A stretch of DNA of 64,000 bases from Apostichopus japonicus (Eukaryota; Echinodermata; Holothuroidea; Aspidochirotida; Stichopodidae), in contig NC_092569.1 in NCBI RefSeq assembly GCF_037975245.1, forward strand, positions 18,397,501 to 18,461,500, in the 5' to 3' direction. The notes beneath the pieces are model-generated. The model had not been told where the DNA came from and ran no database searches. It worked only from the letters and a program-made list of their open reading frames with translations. Shown here piece after piece: positions 63,951-64,000 of the stretch. The translations under genes were made by a program, and so were the position numbers. Position 1 is the first letter of the stretch, and every line of letters starts with the position of its first letter.

Positions 63951-64000
63951 TCAGGATCGAGGTCGTATCTTCATTTCCGTGGACTGTATGTTGGTATAAC
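63951..64000 (-). CDS. End of a minus-strand FReD gene entering from the right (partial)
   Basis: Read on the minus strand from 64000 the bases encode YTNIQSTEMKIRPRS and a TGA at 63953-63951. This is the C-terminus of a FReD and closely matches the end of gene B (YYNIKSTEMKIRPRT, 13314). The rest of the gene lies beyond the window. Its downstream flank resumes similarity to that of gene B only at 60130-60450. Confidence 0.8.
   Translation of the reverse strand, partial: YTNIQSTEMKIRPRS

Overview
The window is eukaryotic. Coding sequence is broken into short exons with GT-AG borders and consistent phases, the intergenic DNA is AT-rich with long (TA)n tracts, and there are LINE 3' ends, a non-autonomous hAT-like element and a snRNA/tRNA-type SINE candidate. 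The content is a cluster of genes for secreted fibrinogen-related-domain (FReD) lectin-like proteins of the ficolin/techylectin/angiopoietin-related type. Large FReD families combined with TIL and EGF-like modules are typical of marine invertebrate deuterostomes. I favour an echinoderm, possibly a holothurian; this is inference from family content, not from a diagnostic sequence.

Layout. A minus-strand gene contributes only its signal-peptide exon at 2.4-2.5 kb; the rest lies off the left edge. An intact plus-strand FReD gene (gene A) occupies 6.77-9.60 kb, with a decayed FReD terminal exon upstream at 4.96 kb. A long minus-strand gene (gene B, 23.29 down to 13.31 kb) joins eight exons in perfect phase into a predicted 533-aa protein: signal peptide, a FReD lacking its last exon, TIL, TILa/EGF-like, and a second FReD. 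Plus-strand gene D (26.2-31.9 kb) has a terminal exon broken by three 1-nt deletions. Plus-strand gene C (36.9-39.7 kb) is a recent copy of A with a 1-nt insertion and premature stop. Plus-strand gene E (42.5-48.4 kb) is intact (306 aa). Plus-strand gene F (53.4-56.5 kb) carries a Trp-to-stop change and a C-terminal frameshift. The last 50 bases are the end of another minus-strand FReD gene.

The cluster grew by segmental duplication. Bases 1-3.56 kb match 20.79-25.1 kb (signal-peptide exon and intron of the B-type gene). Bases 3.87-11.76 kb match 34.05-41.69 kb (decayed exon, LINE fragment and gene A/C). Bases 25.4-26.1 kb match 33.3-34.05 kb (promoter region of D). The downstream flank of B at 13 kb matches 60.1-60.45 kb.

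The proteins appear to be secreted pattern-recognition-type lectins. A, D, C and E share one architecture: signal peptide exon, short linker exon (with an RxRR furin-type motif in A, C and E), and three FReD exons. Their terminal exon carries an unusual cysteine-rich insertion in the subdomain that normally holds the calcium site and ligand pocket. Of the genes fully inside the window, A, B and E are open throughout; C, D and F are broken as read. All lesions could be real or assembly errors. About two thirds of the window is non-coding.
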